A DNA stretch of 64,000 nucleotides. It comes from Maribacter flavus. GTDB lineage: Bacteria > Bacteroidota > Bacteroidia > Flavobacteriales > Flavobacteriaceae. The position numbers and the translations under genes are program-made. The DNA lies in NCBI RefSeq assembly GCF_008386635.1, contig NZ_VUOE01000001.1, forward strand, positions 682,001 through 746,000, read 5' to 3'. Positions 37,490 through 46,732 of the stretch are shown in pieces (positions within the stretch are counted from its first letter, which is position 1; every line of letters starts with the position of its first letter). The notes beneath the pieces were generated by a model. It was not told where the DNA came from, made no database searches, and was given only the letters and a program-made list of their open reading frames with translations.

Positions 37490-40400
37490 TTAATTTAAAG
37501 TTACATTAAGTCCCAATAGGAAAGTCCTTGCTACAGGCATGAAACCTCCGTCGTAACCAATATCTATACTATTTGGTGTTTGAATTTCGGGATTTAGACC
37601 TGAATATTTTGTCCAAGTAGCCAAGTTTTGTCCTTGAATGTATACTGACGCCCTGGAAACTCCCGGAAGTGAATTCAACAGATTGTCAGTGAAATTGTAT
37701 GTCAATTGTACGTTCTTTATCCTAAAGTAGCTACCGTCTTCAACAAAATAAGAAGATGGACGGCTACTTACTTGATCGTTTGCATCCATTATGGGAACGG
37801 TGGCACCTGGATTGGCAGCAACCCAGGTAGATGGATCTGCTTGAGGATTTGTAGGCTGCCAAGCATCATATAAAGCCCTTCTTGAGCGGTTACCTTGGAA
37901 GGTGTTAAAATCAGCGAAGTACCGTACGTAGTTGTAAATATCATTGCCTTGAGATCCGTTTCCAAAAATGTTCAAGGCCAGATTTTTATAGGTGAAATCC
38001 AAATTGATACCGTAAACAAAATCCGGATGTGGATTACCTATTACTGTTCTATCGTCATCATTTATAACGCCATCTCCATTTATATCCGCAATCTTTAACT
38101 TACCTGGAGCATTATAGGTGCCGTATTCCGGCCAAGCATCCGCCTCTGCCTGTGATTGGAAAATACCAACCGTTTTAAATCCAAAAAAGGAAGAAAGTGG
38201 AGATCCTGCCTGAGTAACGGTAAGCGATGGTACCCTTCTGGAACCCCCTAAGAATCTAGTGGAAGGATTATCATCTAATTTGTCAACATTATTTGTATAG
38301 TGTGAAAAATTTGTATTGATACTATAGCCAAAATCACCTTTTTTGTCACTAAAGCCCAGAGCCAAGTCTACACCATTATTGGTAATACCACCTACGTTGA
38401 AACGCGGAGCATCCGCTTGTCCAGCTGTATAGGTTGGAGGAATCTGGAACAACATATCCGTCGTAACCCTGTTATAAACATCAATTTCAAAGGAAAGTCT
38501 GCTATCCAAAGCAGTAAGATCCAAACCAATGTTATTGGTCGTCGTAGTTTCCCATTTTGCGTTAGGGTTACCAAAGGCCTGGGGCGCAAAACCAATCGCA
38601 GGGGATGAAGGGTTGCCGTCTATAGGATAACCTCCCGTGCCAATGTTGGATTGAAAGGTGGTAAACGCATTATAGTCCCCTATTTGCTGATTCCCTGTCT
38701 GACCCCATCCATACCGCAATTTAAGGTTGTCGATCCATCCTATATTATCCATAAAACTCTCGTCCGAAATACGCCAACCCAAACTAAATGCAGGGAAGAT
38801 TGCACTTCTGGAGGCCGATTGGAATCTGGAGGAGGAATCATTTCTTAATGTAAACTGCGCCAAATATTTACCGTTGTAGTCATAATCTATTCTTCCAAAC
38901 TGAGACCAAAGCGAATAATCCTGTTCCACAAAACCATAGTTGGTCGCTGTAGTGGCATTACCTAAATTAAGGTAACTTAGAATATTGGTCGTTTCAAAGG
39001 CAAATCGTTGTCTAGAAGCCCCAAAACGTTCCTCAAATTGTTGTATACTTTCAACTCCCAGGAAAGCGGTAACGTTGTGGGCATCGTTAAACGTGTTGGT
39101 ATACGTCAATCCATTGGTCCAGGTCCATTGATACTCATATTCTTCCCTTGCTGTAGAACTGTTGATGAAGTTACCCTCAACATATTCGGGTTGCGGTCTT
39201 CCCAAATCACGTTCCCTTTGAACCCTACTATCCAAACCAAAACTTGAACGGATACTCAAATTTGGAGTAATTGCCAGATCAGCAAAAACATTTCCCAATA
39301 AACGCAACCTATAAGTCCTATCATCTTGATCTCTAGACAAAACCGCAAAAGGATTAAAGTTGTTACCAAGGTTTGCCCCCCTACTACCCGCAAAATTGCC
39401 GGCTATATCCCGTACGGGCAATAACGGATGGTGCTTGTAGGCAGCGGAAACCGCATTCTGTTCCTGGTCATTCTGAAAATTACCTTTTTGATTGTCAAAA
39501 GAGGCAGTAAAATTCTCGCCAATAGTCAACTTATTGTTGAATGCCTTGAATTCTGTGTTTGCCCGTAAAGAAATCCTGTTATAGCTGGCAAACTTTACAA
39601 GGTAATCTTGTTCAAAATACCCCAAGCTAAATGCATATCTGGCACTTTCAGTGGCCCCTGATGCGGAAATATTATGCTGTTGAATTGGGGCCGATCGAGT
39701 AACCTCGTTCCACCAATTTGTGTCCGCAGATCGAGTAATGGCATAAATATTACCTTCCTCTAAAGCATATAGACTTGGATCCGTCCCCGGATCACCTTCG
39801 TTCGCTCCACTTGGAAAGACAAAATCAGGAATCGTAACTTCTCCATTGGGGCCAAAAGTATATTGACCATGACTAGGCACTTTTCCTGCATAGATATCGG
39901 CCAAGTAAAGATACTCGCCCAGTTCACGGGCATTTAGTGCCTCCGGATCTTTCTCTGGAGAACCTATCCCATAATAGGAGTTGTATGAAATGGTAGGCTG
40001 TCCAAGTTTACCCTTTTTCGTGGTAATGATGATAACTCCATTTGCAGCACGGGAACCATAAATGGAGGCGGCAGATGCGTCCTTAAGAACTTGAAGCGAT
40101 TCAATGTCGTTTGGATTAAAATTTGCTTGAGACTGAGTAGGAACACCATCAACAATGTATAAAGGAGCGTTATTACCAACGGTACCAAATCCTCTAATTC
40201 TCACGGTAGCCTCACCACCAGGTCTAGCATCGTTGATAATACTTATTCCTGAAGCTCTACCTTGCAATTGCTGAGCAAATGTTGTTGCAGGAACTGCCAG
40301 AAGATCTTCTGTATCCACTACAGAGACGGAACCTGTTAAGTCCTTCTTAGCCTGCGAACCATACCCAGTCACAACAACTTCATCCAATTTACTGGCATCC

Positions 40401-40687
40401 TCCTCCATGGTAACATCGATGGTAGATTGACCGTTTACAGGAACTTCAACCGTTTTAAAACCAATGTAGCTAAACACCAATGTAGCGTTGTCATTTACAT
40501 TATTCAAGGTATAATTACCGTCAAAATCAGTTTGGGTACCTGTCGTCGTGCCTTTAATCAAAACACTGGCACCGGGCAAAGGACCCATTGGGTCAGAAAC
40601 CGTACCTGTTACTGTTTGGGCCTTTGCCAATCCAATGCATAAAAATGCACAAAACAGCAGAAAACCTTTAAAGAATGTACTCTTCAT
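37490..40687 (-). CDS. susC: SusC/RagA-family TonB-linked outer-membrane transporter
   Basis: A 1065-residue protein of normal SusC length. A signal peptide (1-24, ending AKAQ) precedes the carboxypeptidase-like domain (about 25-105, VTGTVSDPMGPLPGASVLIKG). The region around LDEVVVTGYGSQAKKDLTGSV precedes the plug domain with the SusC signature (NAPLYIVDGVP, DIESLQVLKDASAASIYGSRAANGVIIITTKKG, shown in part). The rest is a 22-strand barrel. It imports oligosaccharides with SusD, energised by TonB-ExbB-ExbD. It is the first gene of the operon. A promoter could not be identified clearly. Confidence 0.96.
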   Translation of the reverse strand: MKSTFFKGFLLFCAFLCIGLAKAQTVTGTVSDPMGPLPGASVLIKGTTTGTQTDFDGNYTLNNVNDNATLVFSYIGFKTVEVPVNGQSTIDVTMEEDASKLDEVVVTGYGSQAKKDLTGSVSVVDTEDLLAVPATTFAQQLQGRASGISIINDARPGGEATVRIRGFGTVGNNAPLYIVDGVPTQSQANFNPNDIESLQVLKDASAASIYGSRAANGVIIITTKKGKLGQPTISYNSYYGIGSPEKDPEALNARELGEYLYLADIYAGKVPSHGQYTFGPNGEVTIPDFVFPSGANEGDPGTDPSLYALEEGNIYAITRSADTNWWNEVTRSAPIQQHNISASGATESARYAFSLGYFEQDYLVKFASYNRISLRANTEFKAFNNKLTIGENFTASFDNQKGNFQNDQEQNAVSAAYKHHPLLPVRDIAGNFAGSRGANLGNNFNPFAVLSRDQDDRTYRLRLLGNVFADLAITPNLSIRSSFGLDSRVQRERDLGRPQPEYVEGNFINSSTAREEYEYQWTWTNGLTYTNTFNDAHNVTAFLGVESIQQFEERFGASRQRFAFETTNILSYLNLGNATTATNYGFVEQDYSLWSQFGRIDYDYNGKYLAQFTLRNDSSSRFQSASRSAIFPAFSLGWRISDESFMDNIGWIDNLKLRYGWGQTGNQQIGDYNAFTTFQSNIGTGGYPIDGNPSSPAIGFAPQAFGNPNAKWETTTTNNIGLDLTALDSRLSFEIDVYNRVTTDMLFQIPPTYTAGQADAPRFNVGGITNNGVDLALGFSDKKGDFGYSINTNFSHYTNNVDKLDDNPSTRFLGGSRRVPSLTVTQAGSPLSSFFGFKTVGIFQSQAEADAWPEYGTYNAPGKLKIADINGDGVINDDDRTVIGNPHPDFVYGINLDFTYKNLALNIFGNGSQGNDIYNYVRYFADFNTFQGNRSRRALYDAWQPTNPQADPSTWVAANPGATVPIMDANDQVSSRPSSYFVEDGSYFRIKNVQLTYNFTDNLLNSLPGVSRASVYIQGQNLATWTKYSGLNPEIQTPNSIDIGYDGGFMPVARTFLLGLNVTLN

Positions 40688-41463
40688 AAATAATTTAGGT
40701 TTAAGTTAATATTGATTGTTGTTAGTTAAAATAAATTAATGTCAATGGTTCGACCGGTTTTTAAACAAACACACCTATTATGATTGTTTTATGTTAAAAA
40801 ATTAACACTCCTTAAAATTACCTTAACGGAATTGATCTTAGGTAAATATCAAACGGGAAGAACTATCAAATTCATGAATTTTGGGGTGGAGGGGTTAAAA
40901 AATAATCACATATGCCCAAAACCCGATTAATTATTAAGTTTCTAAAATACACATCAAAATATTGTTGATTTCTCAAAATAATTGATATTTTAACATAAAA
41001 TCACAAAAAATTAAATTGTACTTTCATGCAAATTGTAAGGCCGAATTAGTCGCTAAATAATTTAAAAAAACAATGCAATTGACTTACAAACTCATTTGTT
41101 CCAACAAAATAATAGGTAAGTTTCTAAAATACTTGTCAAATATACATCTCCACTAATTTAATCCAGCAGTTGGAGAAGCTTTATAAACATATAATTTGTA
41201 ATTCAAAGTTTTACAAAAGCTTATAACAAGATTGAACCTTTAAAAATCCGATGATACCACTACAATCACAGCGTATGAATTTTGACTAACATCCAACATA
41301 TGAACTCAATTAAGAAATATCAACAAATTACGTTACCAACATATAGCGCCTTTAAAGATCTCCATAGGATTCCCTAGGTATCCCAAAAAAAGATAAACAT
41401 GTAATCCAAATACTAATATTACTACTTTAAAGCCTAATTTATTCGCTAAAACATATTTTATCT
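40688..41463. other. Divergent regulatory region between susC and the sulfatase gene
   Basis: 776 very A+T-rich bases with no supported gene. Repeats suggest regulator binding: the palindrome AAATTCATGAATTT at 40868-40881, 180 bases upstream of the susC start, and a 16-base direct repeat TAAGTTTCTAAAATAC at 40935-40950 and 41117-41132. Each direct repeat copy is followed by a TCAAA three bases later. A short frame at 41300-41377 has no support. Confidence 0.6.
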
Positions 41464-43185
41464 ATGAAAACTGAAACCGACTCAAAATATCTAATATTCA
41501 AAAACATCTTCAATTTTGTAGCTCTTCTACTATGTGTTTCTGTTTTTTTTGGATGTAATGAGGATGCAAAAGAAACACCCATAAAGCCAAATATTGTCTT
41601 TATTATGTCCGATGACCATGCCTATCAGGCCATTTCGGCATATGATAACCGCTTAATCGAAACACCCAACATAGACAGGATAGCAAAAATGGGGATGCTT
41701 TTCACGAATGCAAGCGTTACCAATAGTATCTGTGCCCCATCTAGGGCGACCATCCTTACCGGAAAACATTCACACCTAAACGGAAAAATAGACAATGTAT
41801 CCCCTTTTGACACCACGAATGTTACCTTTCCCCAACTCCTACAAAAGGCAGGGTACCAAACGGCAATGTTTGGAAAACTGCATTTTGGTAACAATCCCAA
41901 AGGTTTTGACCAGTTCAAGATTTTACCTGGACAAGGATTCTATTATAACCCAGACTTCATCACAAAAAACGAAGGCGAGATCAATGTAAAGGGATACGTA
42001 ACAGATATTGTAACCGATATGACCCTTGATTGGCTGGAAAACGAACGTCAAGCGGATAAACCCTTTATGCTTATGTATTTGCACAAAGCACCACACCGCT
42101 CGTGGTTGATGGCCGAACGTCATATGGCCGAGTTTACCCAGAAAAAATTCCCGGAGCCGGTCACCTTGTTCGACACCCATGAAGGTATGCCTGCCGCAAA
42201 AGTCGCCAAAATGAAGGTTGACGGTGATATGGGCTGGGCAGCGGACAGTAAACTATATCCAGAAGTTATGGATCAATTGGGATTGGAGGAGCAAATTGGT
42301 TTTGATAAACGTAGGTATGAAATGACGGTGGGCCGATTAGACTCCACCCAGAAAGCTACATTTGACACCTATTATAGGGCCATTGCGGATGAATTTATAG
42401 CGAACTTACCCAACATGACCGAAACCGATATTGCCAAATGGCGCTATCAGCGCTATATGCAGGATTATCTGGGCACTATTAAATCCGTTGATGAAAACGT
42501 AGGTAGGGTGCTGGATTATCTGGAAGCCAACAATATGATGGAAAATACCATTGTCGTTTATACCTCGGACCAAGGATTTTACTTGGGCGAACATGGTTGG
42601 TTCGATAAAAGATTCGTGTATGACGAAAGCCTAAAAACACCTTTGTTGGTTTCTTGGAAAAACCATATAAAACCTGGAAGTGTTTCCGATGAACTAGTGC
42701 AAAACTTGGATTTTGCCCAAACATTTTTGGATGTTGCCGGAGTGGAGCAACCAGCGGATATGCAAGGAAAAAGTTTGGTGCCGGTGTTGACCGATGACAT
42801 GGAAAATTGGGACAGGGATGCCGTATATTACCATTACTACGAGCACCCCTCCGAACACAACGTAAACAGACATTATGCGGTAATTACAAAGGATTACAAA
42901 CTGATCCATTACTATTTTGATATGGATTATTGGGAATTGATAGACCGAAAAAAAGATTCGTTGGAGCAGCACAATTATTATGATGACCCTGCCTATGCCA
43001 ATATACAGAAAGACCTCCACCAAAAACTGGATGCCCTGCGGAAGCTATACGGAGATTCCGAGGCCCTTAGCCAACGGTATATTGACGAATTTATGCCCCT
43101 TGCAAAGGAAGGAAAGGTCTATGGGGTTGAAGAAGAGATCTTAAAACCCATGGTGGAAAAATGGGAAAACTCGAAGAAGGATTGA
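41464..43185 (+). CDS. S1-family sulfatase lipoprotein
   Basis: A 573-residue exported lipoprotein (lipobox FFGC, Cys31). The metal-binding start KPNIVFIMSDDHAYQA (Asp50, Asp51) and the sulfatase signature SICAPSRATILTG are present. Cys90 is the residue converted to formylglycine. The downstream YTSDQGFYLGEHGWFDKRF carries further metal and substrate residues. It cleaves sulfate esters, most likely from an algal polysaccharide, though the subfamily cannot be fixed here. No formylglycine-generating enzyme gene is in the window. It is divergent from susC and ends at a hairpin at 43230-43257. Confidence 0.93.
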   Translation: MKTETDSKYLIFKNIFNFVALLLCVSVFFGCNEDAKETPIKPNIVFIMSDDHAYQAISAYDNRLIETPNIDRIAKMGMLFTNASVTNSICAPSRATILTGKHSHLNGKIDNVSPFDTTNVTFPQLLQKAGYQTAMFGKLHFGNNPKGFDQFKILPGQGFYYNPDFITKNEGEINVKGYVTDIVTDMTLDWLENERQADKPFMLMYLHKAPHRSWLMAERHMAEFTQKKFPEPVTLFDTHEGMPAAKVAKMKVDGDMGWAADSKLYPEVMDQLGLEEQIGFDKRRYEMTVGRLDSTQKATFDTYYRAIADEFIANLPNMTETDIAKWRYQRYMQDYLGTIKSVDENVGRVLDYLEANNMMENTIVVYTSDQGFYLGEHGWFDKRFVYDESLKTPLLVSWKNHIKPGSVSDELVQNLDFAQTFLDVAGVEQPADMQGKSLVPVLTDDMENWDRDAVYYHYYEHPSEHNVNRHYAVITKDYKLIHYYFDMDYWELIDRKKDSLEQHNYYDDPAYANIQKDLHQKLDALRKLYGDSEALSQRYIDEFMPLAKEGKVYGVEEEILKPMVEKWENSKKD

Positions 43186-43229
43186 TCTACCAAATATCAA
43201 ATGTAGTTCCACATATTTTTGATTAACAA

Positions 43230-43257
43230 AAAAGCCGACTTCTAAAAGTCGGCTTTT
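43230..43257. terminator. Terminator hairpin after the sulfatase gene
   Basis: A perfect 12-bp stem AAAAGCCGACTT/AAGTCGGCTTTT with loop CTAA. It can end the sulfatase transcript; on the minus strand it lies directly downstream of the tRNA-like remnant. Confidence 0.8.
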
Positions 43258-43264
43258 CCCTTTG

Positions 43265-43362
43265 TACAGGCGAAGAGACTCGAACTCTCACACCTTGTGG
43301 CACCAAATACTATGTTTGATTCAGAATCAAATCGTGTAACCTCCAAGTTCATTCAACGTATT
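43265..43362 (-). pseudogene. tRNA-like remnant (Leu-type layout, anticodon-loop CTG)
   Basis: On the minus strand a T arm GAGAG-TTCGAGT-CTCTT is followed by CGCCTGT-A, like the 3' half of an acceptor stem. Upstream there is an anticodon-like arm TTTGA-TTCTGAA-TCAAA, a 25-base variable region, and a D-loop-like CTTGGAGGTTACACG. No matching 5' acceptor strand (ACAGGCG) is found, so it cannot fold as a functional tRNA. The variable arm suggests a leucine-type origin while the loop would read CTG (Gln). A degenerate tRNA is the best reading. Left edge is sure, right edge approximate. Confidence 0.5.
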
Positions 43363-43636
43363 TGATAAAATATAATCAATCAAATGCAGTAATATATAAG
43401 CAAAAATCACCCGCAAAAATTCAAACAAAACCTTTAATCTTGCATAATAATACCCCATCACGGTTTAAAGTATATACAAGATTTGCTGACTTTTCTAAAT
43501 TCCCAGTATTATTTATCAAAAGCTCAGTTCAATGAGGTTTTGTTTTTTGATGAAAGTTTGCTGCAATAATTACGATAAACAACACTGTCCTAAAGATGTG
43601 TAAAAATTATATCTTTAAGAAAAAGATTAATTATAG
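43363..43636. other. Intergenic region before the propeller regulator
   Basis: About 270 A+T-rich bases. No gene is seen. A weak TAtcTTTA sequence at about 43608-43615 might be a -7 element for the regulator gene. Confidence 0.4.
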
Positions 43637-46435
43637 TTGAAAAACGTTGTATTATTTCTTGTAATATTCACTTCTATTGTAAAGGGTCAGGAACTTCCGC
43701 CAATCAAGAATTTTTCACCTTCAGATTTTGGTGCGGAAAACCAAAACTGGTCAATCTCACAGTCCAATGATCGCCTTATCTATGTAGCGAACAACAAAGG
43801 GCTTCTTGAGTTTAATGGTGCAGAATGGTTCTTATATCCGTCTCCCAATCAAACGATTATGCGGTCTGTAAGAGTAATCGATGAAAAAATCTACACCGGT
43901 TGCTACATGGAATTTGGATATTGGACAAAAAACCAGGTAGGTACATTGATATATGAATCCCTTTCCAACAGGTTCCGGGACAAACTCTTAGAGGACGAGG
44001 AGTTTTGGAATATCCTAAAAGTAGATAACCTAGTCCTGTTCCAGTCCAAAAAACGGATATACATCTATGACGAGGCAAGGCAAACATTGGAATATCTAGA
44101 GGCAAGAACGACCTTGCCAAGGATTTGGAAATTGGGAAAAACGGTTTTCTACCATACTATTGACGATGGACTTTATAAAATTAAAAATGGGGAAAAGGAA
44201 CTGGTCAATAATGAGGTGTCGGTCACAAGTGACGAGGTTGTTGAAATCATGGATTTCAATGGTAAAATACTGATACTGACCAGACATAATGGATTCTATC
44301 AAATTTCAGGGGATAAAGTAGAACCATGGCCAACACAGATAGATGTGAATTTGGCGGATGCCTCGGTTTATACCGCTTTACGACTATCAAATAATACCAT
44401 TGCCATTGGCACCATATCCAATGGACTTTTTTTGCTCAACCCAGAAGGCAAGCTACTTTATCAAATTTACATGGAAAATGGCCTTAGGAACAATACGGTA
44501 CTCTCGTTGTTCGAAGATATGGACAAGAGCATCTGGCTTGGACTTGATAACGGTCTTGGACATGTAGACCTAAATTCTCCTTTTTTGATTTATGACGATA
44601 TCGTTGGGGATATTGGAAGCGTGTACAGCGCCCTAGTATTTAATGAAAGGGTTTATGTAGGTACCAATCAAGGGCTGTTTTATAAGCCCATTAATTCAAA
44701 GTCCAATTTTCAATTTGTACAAGGTACGGAGGGCCAGGTATGGCAACTTAAGGAAATAGACGGGAAACTTTTTTGCTGTCATCACACTGGCACCTTTGTC
44801 ATTGAGGATGAAAAAGCGAGGAAGATTGAAGGCACTGAGGGTTCATGGAACCTCCAGCCCGTAGGGAATTATGGGGACCTTGTGATACAGGGGGCCTATG
44901 ACGGTCTATATATCTTGGAAAAAAAGGACAATATTTGGAAATTACGTAATAAGATCGATGGTTTTGGAAATTCTTCCCGGTTCGTTGAGCTTTTTGACAG
45001 TTTTATTTTCGTAAACCATGAATACAAGGGTTTGTTTAAAATTACCCCCGACAATGAATTTAAGAGGGTCAAATCGGTTGTGATAGATACCCTGCTTCGT
45101 GGGGATAATTCGGCCATTGTTTCCGCCAAGGAGGAACTGTTATATGCGGATAAAAAAGGTGTTTTCAAGTATGTCGATAATGCCGATAAATTTGTTAAGG
45201 ATAGTCTCCTTAGCCGTATATATGGGGAATCCAACTATACTTCCGGCAAAATGGCCGCCATTAATGATGAAATATGGTTCTTTACCAAGGACAACATCAA
45301 TAAGGTTTCAAAAAGTAGTTTGAACAATAAAAAGGTCGTTACACAAATCGAGTTGGGTGAATCCAGTAGAAATAGTATTTCGGGGTATGAAAATATCGCA
45401 CCCCTGGAAAATCCAGGTAAATATATATTAGGAACAGGACTGGGCTATATTATTTTGGACAGTAATAAGAATAAGGACAAAAATTTCATTGTAGAAATAG
45501 CGGAGATCGAAGTATCGTCCTCCACGATGGAAAAAAATAACCGTCAACTTTTGGACAAAAACGAAAAAGGCGATTTAGAAAATCATGAGAACAATTTAGT
45601 AATCTCCTATTACACCCCAGAGTACGGAAAATACATCCGGCCAAAATACCAATATAGGTTACGTGGTATCTATGATACATGGAGCGATTGGTCCTTGAAC
45701 CATACGGCAACTTTCAGCAACCTGCCCTATGGAGATTACCTATTTGAGGTCCGTTCCAAAATTGGTGATAGTCTTGCCGAAAAAACAGCAACATTTTCTT
45801 TTACCATCAAAAAGAAGTGGTATCAAACGAATATGGCAATCGCACTATATGCAGTTTTGGGAATCATAGGACTATTTTTCATGCATTTGGCATACAGGCG
45901 ACATTACAAACAAAGACAACAAAAGTTGGTGGAAAGGACAGAAAAGGAAATGCGGATCGCCAAGGCCGAAAATGAAAAAGAAATTGTACGCCTTAAAAAT
46001 GAACAGCTAAAACAGCGCGTTCGAATGAAAAGTAGTGAACTCGCCGCTTCTACCATGAGCCTTTTGAGAAAGAACGAGGTTTTAAACGAGGTAAAAAAAC
46101 AGTTGGAGCAAAAGGTCAAAGACCCAACTATAAAAACACCTATTACAAAAATTATTGATGAAAGTTTAAATAGGAATGACGATTGGGAACTATTTAAGGA
46201 AGCTTTCAACAATGCCGATAAGGAGTTCTTGGGTAAGCTAAACAAATTCCATACAAATTTGACCCAAAATGACATTCGACTCTGCGCCTATTTACGCTTA
46301 AATCTTTCGTCCAAGGAAATTGCACCGCTTTTGAATATTTCTACAAAAAGTGTTGAAGTAAAGAGATACAGGCTTCGGAAAAAACTGGGCCTAGAACACG
46401 ACAAAAACCTGGTGGATTATATCTTAAACCTATAA
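43637..46435 (+). CDS. Membrane sensor-regulator: beta-propeller, Y_Y_Y domain and LuxR-type HTH
   Basis: A 932-residue one-component regulator. A signal peptide (1-17, ending VKGQ) leads to a periplasmic two-propeller sensor (about 25-640; repeated blades such as NNTVLSLFEDMDKSIWLGLDNGLGH, shown in part). A Y_Y_Y domain (about 665-725, YQYRLRGIYDTWSDWS), a TM helix (about 733-755) and a coiled coil follow. The C-terminal LuxR-type HTH (about 874-930) has LRLNLSSKEIAPLLNIST and VEVKRYRLRKKLGL. It has no kinase or receiver domain, unlike hybrid two-component regulators. The start is TTG. It probably senses a glucan product and switches on the operon that follows (inference). Confidence 0.92.
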   Translation: MKNVVLFLVIFTSIVKGQELPPIKNFSPSDFGAENQNWSISQSNDRLIYVANNKGLLEFNGAEWFLYPSPNQTIMRSVRVIDEKIYTGCYMEFGYWTKNQVGTLIYESLSNRFRDKLLEDEEFWNILKVDNLVLFQSKKRIYIYDEARQTLEYLEARTTLPRIWKLGKTVFYHTIDDGLYKIKNGEKELVNNEVSVTSDEVVEIMDFNGKILILTRHNGFYQISGDKVEPWPTQIDVNLADASVYTALRLSNNTIAIGTISNGLFLLNPEGKLLYQIYMENGLRNNTVLSLFEDMDKSIWLGLDNGLGHVDLNSPFLIYDDIVGDIGSVYSALVFNERVYVGTNQGLFYKPINSKSNFQFVQGTEGQVWQLKEIDGKLFCCHHTGTFVIEDEKARKIEGTEGSWNLQPVGNYGDLVIQGAYDGLYILEKKDNIWKLRNKIDGFGNSSRFVELFDSFIFVNHEYKGLFKITPDNEFKRVKSVVIDTLLRGDNSAIVSAKEELLYADKKGVFKYVDNADKFVKDSLLSRIYGESNYTSGKMAAINDEIWFFTKDNINKVSKSSLNNKKVVTQIELGESSRNSISGYENIAPLENPGKYILGTGLGYIILDSNKNKDKNFIVEIAEIEVSSSTMEKNNRQLLDKNEKGDLENHENNLVISYYTPEYGKYIRPKYQYRLRGIYDTWSDWSLNHTATFSNLPYGDYLFEVRSKIGDSLAEKTATFSFTIKKKWYQTNMAIALYAVLGIIGLFFMHLAYRRHYKQRQQKLVERTEKEMRIAKAENEKEIVRLKNEQLKQRVRMKSSELAASTMSLLRKNEVLNEVKKQLEQKVKDPTIKTPITKIIDESLNRNDDWELFKEAFNNADKEFLGKLNKFHTNLTQNDIRLCAYLRLNLSSKEIAPLLNISTKSVEVKRYRLRKKLGLEHDKNLVDYILNL

Positions 46436-46732
46436 GGACCACCCTACAGTGGTTTGTTTTACCACTACATCACCTATACAAGCTTTATTTTTTAGCCCCA
46501 TTAGTTGAATTGAACACAAAACTAAACAAGGTGTAAAACACTATTCAAACTAGGGTTTTGGGAATTTCTGTAGTGTTTTTTTGCCGTGTATGTTTTTTGT
46601 AGCGGTGAAATTTAAGAATACCTTAAAATTCGAGGTTATTTTTGAGAAAACTGTAAAAAAAACAATCAAAAGATTGCCTGATTCACGAAATACTTGGCAT
46701 ATCTCTATTCCTAACACTTTAAAAAATATAAC
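46436..46732. other. Spacer between the regulator and the glucan operon
   Basis: 297 bases. A hairpin AGTGGT/ACCACT (46448-46466) follows the regulator stop but lacks a strong T run. The operon promoter must lie here or upstream; no convincing TAnnTTTG was found. Confidence 0.4.

Noticed and set aside
41300-41377. Frame of 25 codons upstream of the sulfatase
   Set aside because: Very short, no hydrophobic or conserved pattern, no terminator.
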